From positions 3,720,001 to 3,784,000 of the forward strand of contig NZ_CP195793.1 of the NCBI RefSeq assembly GCF_051466335.1: a DNA stretch of 64,000 bases, read 5' to 3'. The position numbers and the translations under genes were made by a program. The stretch comes from Planctomicrobium sp051466335 (GTDB taxonomy: Bacteria > Planctomycetota > Planctomycetia > Planctomycetales > Planctomycetaceae). This document shows positions 60,472 through 64,000 of the stretch, one piece after another (the stretch's first letter is position 1; every line of letters starts with the position of its first letter). The notes under the pieces were generated by a model. That model had not been told where the DNA came from and searched no databases. It worked only from the letters and a program-made list of their open reading frames with translations.

Positions 60472-61476
60472 ATGTTTCGACCGGTCGCATGTACCTATGT
60501 CATGTTGACAGCCTGCTACCTGACGGTGGCGTCTGGCTGCTATCACATGTATTCGCAGCCATATGGATACTCCGGAGCTCCGTCTGCGACTCCATACCCC
60601 GGAACGATTCAGTACCAACAGGCTCCAATCTCAACATTACAGCCGGGACAGCCCTACACTCCGGGCGTCTATCCTCAGGGGGGCACAACAACCTACCCTC
60701 AAGGTGGCCTCACCCCGATTCCGGACAATGGAAGCAACGCTCCAACGTATAACCCGAATCCAACTCCCGGAACGACGAATCCGCAGACTCCAAACCCTTA
60801 TTATCCACCGGGTTCCACCTATAACATTCCACAGAATAAAGGGCTGTATTCAAGTCAGCCGACGAGCATTCAGCAGGCAGCTTATAATCAGCCGACGCCG
60901 TCCAAGCAGCTTATGGAAACATCCCGGGCGCTTCGATCTTCGGATATTGACCTGACGTCAGAGTCAGAACTCGAGTCTCAAGAAACCGAGTTCGCAACTC
61001 CACTCGTGGGGTCCGCTCCCGTCCTAAGCACCACACCTGCTCCGATCAGCAGCTTCGCGCCAGAAGAGTCGACGACCTTCGAGCTTCCAGTGGTGCAAGA
61101 AGGTCCAGCGAAGTCCTCTACGAGCAACACCAATCCGTTTGAAACACCTGCCCCTGCTGAGCCAAGCTGGGACGTGGAAACAAACAAAGTTGTCAGCGAC
61201 CAAGAATCCACCTTCGGAAATGATGGCCATTTTCAATGGTTGAGAGGAATCGTCAGCAAAGATCCGATCGAAGGGACCTGGAGCATCACTTACAACGACA
61301 AGCCTAGTGAAGATGATCGCTGGGGCGGACACTTCTCACTCGCAGAAAACTCACAGCTTTATTCCCTGAAAGACGGGGATACCGTTGTGATTCACGGGCA
61401 GGTTGACAACGTTGTCAAAGACCAGTTCGGAAAGCCAGTTTATCAGATTTCGACTGTCAAAAAGACGTCCCTCTAA
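60472..61476 (+). CDS. Pro/Thr/Tyr-rich lipoprotein with OB-fold-like end
   Basis: 334 aa from ATG 60472 (GAGGT upstream). Lipobox-like VASGC (near residue 24), then about 180 residues of low complexity (QPY, PYTPGVYPQGG, TPNPYYPPGS), a Ser/Thr/Glu-rich part and a folded C-terminal domain from about residue 245: HFQWLRGIVSKDPIEGTWSITYND ... DGDTVVIHGQVDNVVKDQFGKPVYQIS, which looks like a small beta barrel. The disordered stretch could span the peptidoglycan layer. No family recognised. Confidence 0.7.
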   Translation: MFRPVACTYVMLTACYLTVASGCYHMYSQPYGYSGAPSATPYPGTIQYQQAPISTLQPGQPYTPGVYPQGGTTTYPQGGLTPIPDNGSNAPTYNPNPTPGTTNPQTPNPYYPPGSTYNIPQNKGLYSSQPTSIQQAAYNQPTPSKQLMETSRALRSSDIDLTSESELESQETEFATPLVGSAPVLSTTPAPISSFAPEESTTFELPVVQEGPAKSSTSNTNPFETPAPAEPSWDVETNKVVSDQESTFGNDGHFQWLRGIVSKDPIEGTWSITYNDKPSEDDRWGGHFSLAENSQLYSLKDGDTVVIHGQVDNVVKDQFGKPVYQISTVKKTSL

Positions 61477-61694
61477 TTCACTTGTCGTGAAACATGTGGC
61501 GATTCTATGAACAGAATCGGAACTCGCTCACGCATCAACGCTTCAGTGTCCCTGCGACGTACCTCCGAGAGAGTGAGTGTTCGCCTGGCTACACTGGATG
61601 GCGCCTCGAACAGGTCACGCGGTAGATCATCCTGCGTTCTTTCTGACCTGCTGTACCGCATTCTCGCCGGTGGCACCTCTTCACTCGCAGACCG

Positions 61695-62360
61695 CTAAGG
61701 CGCCGGCGAATCAACGAGAATTTGCACATTGCGAATGTTCACTGGATTGCCCTCGGCCTGAAACCCAATTGCCCCAGTCAAAATGTAAGTTGGCTCGCTT
61801 CTGCAGATCACGCTTCCATTGAGCGACGCGACAACGGCCCCCTCTTTCACATTGATTTCAAATGCATTCCACTCTCCAACCGGTTTTCGGATCGCTTCGC
61901 GCACGTCTGGTTTGTCAGAGATGGTCAGCGCAGGGACGCCGCCGTTGGCAACGATCGATCCGATCGAGTCCACTCTCCCTTGAACTTCGATCGACGCTGG
62001 CCAGACCTTGTGCGGTTCCTGAATCCCCAACAGGACCCCAGTGTTGTATTTCACTGGCTTCACGCCATCGGTTTCTGCGACTGGAAACTGGATTTCACAC
62101 TTCAGCGTGTAATTTCGATAGCTGCTTTTGGAATACAGGTACCCTTTGGGGATTCCTGTACAGTGAATTTCTCCTTCCTCTTCTCCCCAAGTCCCCTCAT
62201 CAGCCATGAACGGAGTAAAGTCCTTCAGAGTCAGCACTTCGAATTTTGGTTCCGTCTTTTCGACTGTTGGTGCAGGAGCAGGCGGAGCGGGCGGTTGACC
62301 GCCTCCACAGCCTGACATCACGAACACCAATAACGACAAGCTCAGACTGAAAATTTTCAT
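61695..62360 (-). CDS. DUF1080 lipoprotein (3-keto-disaccharide hydrolase domain)
   Basis: 221 aa from ATG 62360. Lipobox MSGC, a Pro-rich linker, then one DUF1080 lectin-like domain: GEIHCTGIPKGYLYSKSSYRNYTLKCEIQF, NTGVLLGIQEPHKVWPASIEVQG, GEWNAFEINVKEGAVVASLNG, GAIGFQAEGNPVNIRNVQI. Such domains are abundant in planctomycetes and act on or bind glycans; some hydrolyse 3-keto-sugars. Surface location and the single domain suggest glycan binding or hydrolysis at the cell envelope. Confidence 0.88.
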   Translation of the reverse strand: MKIFSLSLSLLVFVMSGCGGGQPPAPPAPAPTVEKTEPKFEVLTLKDFTPFMADEGTWGEEEGEIHCTGIPKGYLYSKSSYRNYTLKCEIQFPVAETDGVKPVKYNTGVLLGIQEPHKVWPASIEVQGRVDSIGSIVANGGVPALTISDKPDVREAIRKPVGEWNAFEINVKEGAVVASLNGSVICRSEPTYILTGAIGFQAEGNPVNIRNVQILVDSPAP

Positions 62361-62615
62361 TGACATAAACTCCGTCGTACGAGAAGAAAACTTCTCATCG
62401 AAACTCTCCATCATTCACAGCTGAACTCTCTAGGAGCTTTTGCAATTTCATTGTGGGAACAGCTTTGAGCTGATTCCAGCTACAGAGAGATCCCTTTAGG
62501 AAAATTCGCTTCGATTCACTGGGAAATCCCTCACAACTCGTCACATGGTAACCGATTCGCTATAGTATCGCGTTTGTGGACGATCTCATTGGATGGGAAT
62601 CGCAATAGGTTTTGC

Positions 62616-63890
62616 ATGCTAAACGGAACTCAACAGGGGGTCGTTTCACTCCCCAGCTCTGATTCGACCCAGCGTGGCCCCAGAATTCTGGGACTCGACT
62701 ACCTCCGTGCATGTGCCGCTGTTCTTGTCGTCGCCTTACACGCTGCGATTCCCTACATGTCCGACCCGATGCCACTCTTGCGGTGGGCCATCGAACCGAG
62801 CGAAAAATCGGATCTCGTGAATTTGATCGGCTGGAGCGTGGATGGCTTCATCATGCCGATTTTCTTTCTGATGAGCGGATACTTTGGGGCTCAACTTTAT
62901 TCCCAGAGGGGTCCTAACAAGTTTCTCAAAAATCGATTGGCGAGAGTGGGGCTCCCCTTTCTCTTCGCCTGCGCCTTCGTGTTACCACTCTCATTGTATA
63001 CGTGGATGTTAGGCTGGGTTTCGAGTGACCTGATCAGAATGAAGGATCTCCTCGCTGTAAAAATCGACGGGGAGCTCGGGGATGCACTGCATGGATTCTC
63101 ACACTTGTGGTACCTCCAGTATGTTTTGCTTTACAGCGCTCTCGCATGTGTGATCCTGGCATTTGCCAAGCGATCACCCCGGCAGCAGTACCGGACTCCA
63201 AACAGGGCGATCCAGTCGCTCAATGGATCTAGCACCGTGGTGCTCGTGGCTGGGATTTTGTTTATTGGGAGCGTGCTCTACATCGAACCGACAATCGTCA
63301 TCGGATTTCGGCACGGTTGGCTTCCATTCTGGGAAAACGTTCTCTTCTACGCTGTCCCGTTCACTATGGGTTGGTTTTGGCCACAGGTTGAACACTCCAA
63401 GCAAAAAACCAAGGCCGCGCTGCGCAAGGCAGCGATGCGAATCGTTTTGGCGTGCGGGGTGTTCTTCTTAATGTGGCCACAGCTGCGATATCACCTGCAG
63501 ACATCCCCGACAGAAGTCGAAAACGCCGCACTTCCCTATCTGTTTGCGAGCTACAACTTGCTGATGTCGACGGGGCTGTTTGGCGGGGCACTGATGCTCC
63601 ACCTGACGAGAATCCCAGCTACAGTGAAGTACTTAGCTGAAGCGTCATTCTGGATCTATCTGTTCCATCACCCAGCCGTGGCGATCATTCAGGTCGATTT
63701 GTTATTCAGCCCGATTTCTCCGGCACTGAAGTTTCTCATCACCACGACTGGTGGCCTCGCGATCTGTCTGGTGACATACGAGTTCCTCGTTCGCCGCACT
63801 TGGATCGGTCGAATGCTGAATGGCTCGACGAAGGTTCGCGGTACCACCGCCGATCGTCAGTTCGCACCGCCCGCTGAAAAAGCAGCCTAA
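62616..63890 (+). CDS. Acyltransferase 3 family membrane protein (OpgC-like)
   Basis: 424 aa from ATG 62616 (AGGT upstream). Ten or more transmembrane helices. GLDYLRACAAVLVVALHAAIPY carries the family Arg and catalytic His near the N-terminus; IMPIFFLMSGYFGAQLYSQRGPNKFLKNRLARVGLPFLFA is the conserved loop and helix; LWYLQYVLLYSALA and EASFWIYLFHHPAVAII follow. Transfers acyl (often succinyl or acetyl) groups to extracytoplasmic glycans. No glucan synthase gene adjoins it in the window. Confidence 0.88.
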   Translation: MLNGTQQGVVSLPSSDSTQRGPRILGLDYLRACAAVLVVALHAAIPYMSDPMPLLRWAIEPSEKSDLVNLIGWSVDGFIMPIFFLMSGYFGAQLYSQRGPNKFLKNRLARVGLPFLFACAFVLPLSLYTWMLGWVSSDLIRMKDLLAVKIDGELGDALHGFSHLWYLQYVLLYSALACVILAFAKRSPRQQYRTPNRAIQSLNGSSTVVLVAGILFIGSVLYIEPTIVIGFRHGWLPFWENVLFYAVPFTMGWFWPQVEHSKQKTKAALRKAAMRIVLACGVFFLMWPQLRYHLQTSPTEVENAALPYLFASYNLLMSTGLFGGALMLHLTRIPATVKYLAEASFWIYLFHHPAVAIIQVDLLFSPISPALKFLITTTGGLAICLVTYEFLVRRTWIGRMLNGSTKVRGTTADRQFAPPAEKAA

Positions 63891-63899
63891 GGAGAGTTC

Positions 63900-64000
63900 G
63901 CTGCTAGCAGCCCGTTGAAAATCTCTCAGAGTACTTGACGGGGCTCGTAGACTGCTGGCAGTTACGGAACGAGGATTCCGGGTGGGGAGTTCGATGGCGA
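63900..64000. repeat. Structured intergenic end of window
   Basis: A perfect 12-base palindrome GCTGCTAGCAGC (63900-63911), AGCCCGT / ACGGGGCT arms about 22 bases apart, and a near-repeat CTGCTAGCAG / CTGCTGGCAG. Looks like the start of an intergenic repeat or mobile-element end, cut by the window. Confidence 0.4.

Noticed and set aside
1..64000. CRISPR array
   Set aside because: No set of regularly spaced direct repeats was seen, and no cas gene is present.

Overview
The window reads as a chromosome segment of a planctomycete (phylum Planctomycetota, probably order Planctomycetales; I cannot go lower). The basis is family content: DUF1844 and DUF1444 proteins, a DUF1080 lipoprotein, a degenerate sulfatase, Hanks-type kinases, a GxxGTAKT MoxR ATPase, long planctomycete-style secreted proteins, and genes scattered on both strands in short operons.

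The left 9 kb is accessory DNA. A tyrosine recombinase gene (7763-9034) runs into the 3' half of a tRNA-Val(TAC) gene (8994-9067, minus strand), which marks the right end of an integrated island; the left end was not found. The island carries two diverged copies of one layout: a small ribbon-helix-helix-like gene (3329-3541; 5978-6214) divergent from a Cys4 HNH-like gene (2737-3093; 6438-6899), followed by further small genes. Most of the rightward-type genes have a hairpin directly before the start codon. Two identical 869-bp IS5-family elements in opposite orientation (1568-2436, 4485-5353) bracket the first copy. Re-inverting the DNA between them makes both copies collinear and joins a 4-codon gene start at 2446 in frame to an 89-codon orphan 3' end at 5354, so the interior was probably flipped by recombination between the IS copies. 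This island is the most likely place for an undescribed system.

From 9.1 to 30.6 kb the content is ordinary chromosome: a secreted hydrolase, a DUF1844-DUF1444-MBL run, rpsT, a heavy-metal RND efflux operon with a His/Cys-rich exported protein, a flavin-dependent oxidoreductase, a four-gene minus-strand run (Nif3-like, DUF983, degenerate sulfatase, unknown 622-aa protein), a sugar-isomerase-like protein, a protein kinase, a TPR protein and pyrF. Two copies of a ~110-120 bp interspersed repeat lie at 26865 and 29584.

From 30.8 to 43.5 kb are an ABC exporter with a coiled-coil insertion, a lipoprotein, aspS, two secreted hydrolases, a PIG-L deacetylase, a TPR protein and a D-threonine-aldolase-like enzyme. 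From 43.6 to 55.6 kb are the parts of a MacAB-TolC-like pump: a minus-strand operon marR, tolC-like, adaptor (with two C-terminal EF-hands), ATPase, with the permease gene separate at 54267. Between them are a glycolate-oxidase-type flavoprotein, a 2Fe-2S ferredoxin and a MoxR ATPase. The right end has a thioredoxin, a membrane-anchored kinase, two lipoproteins, a DUF1080 lipoprotein and an acyltransferase-3 membrane protein.
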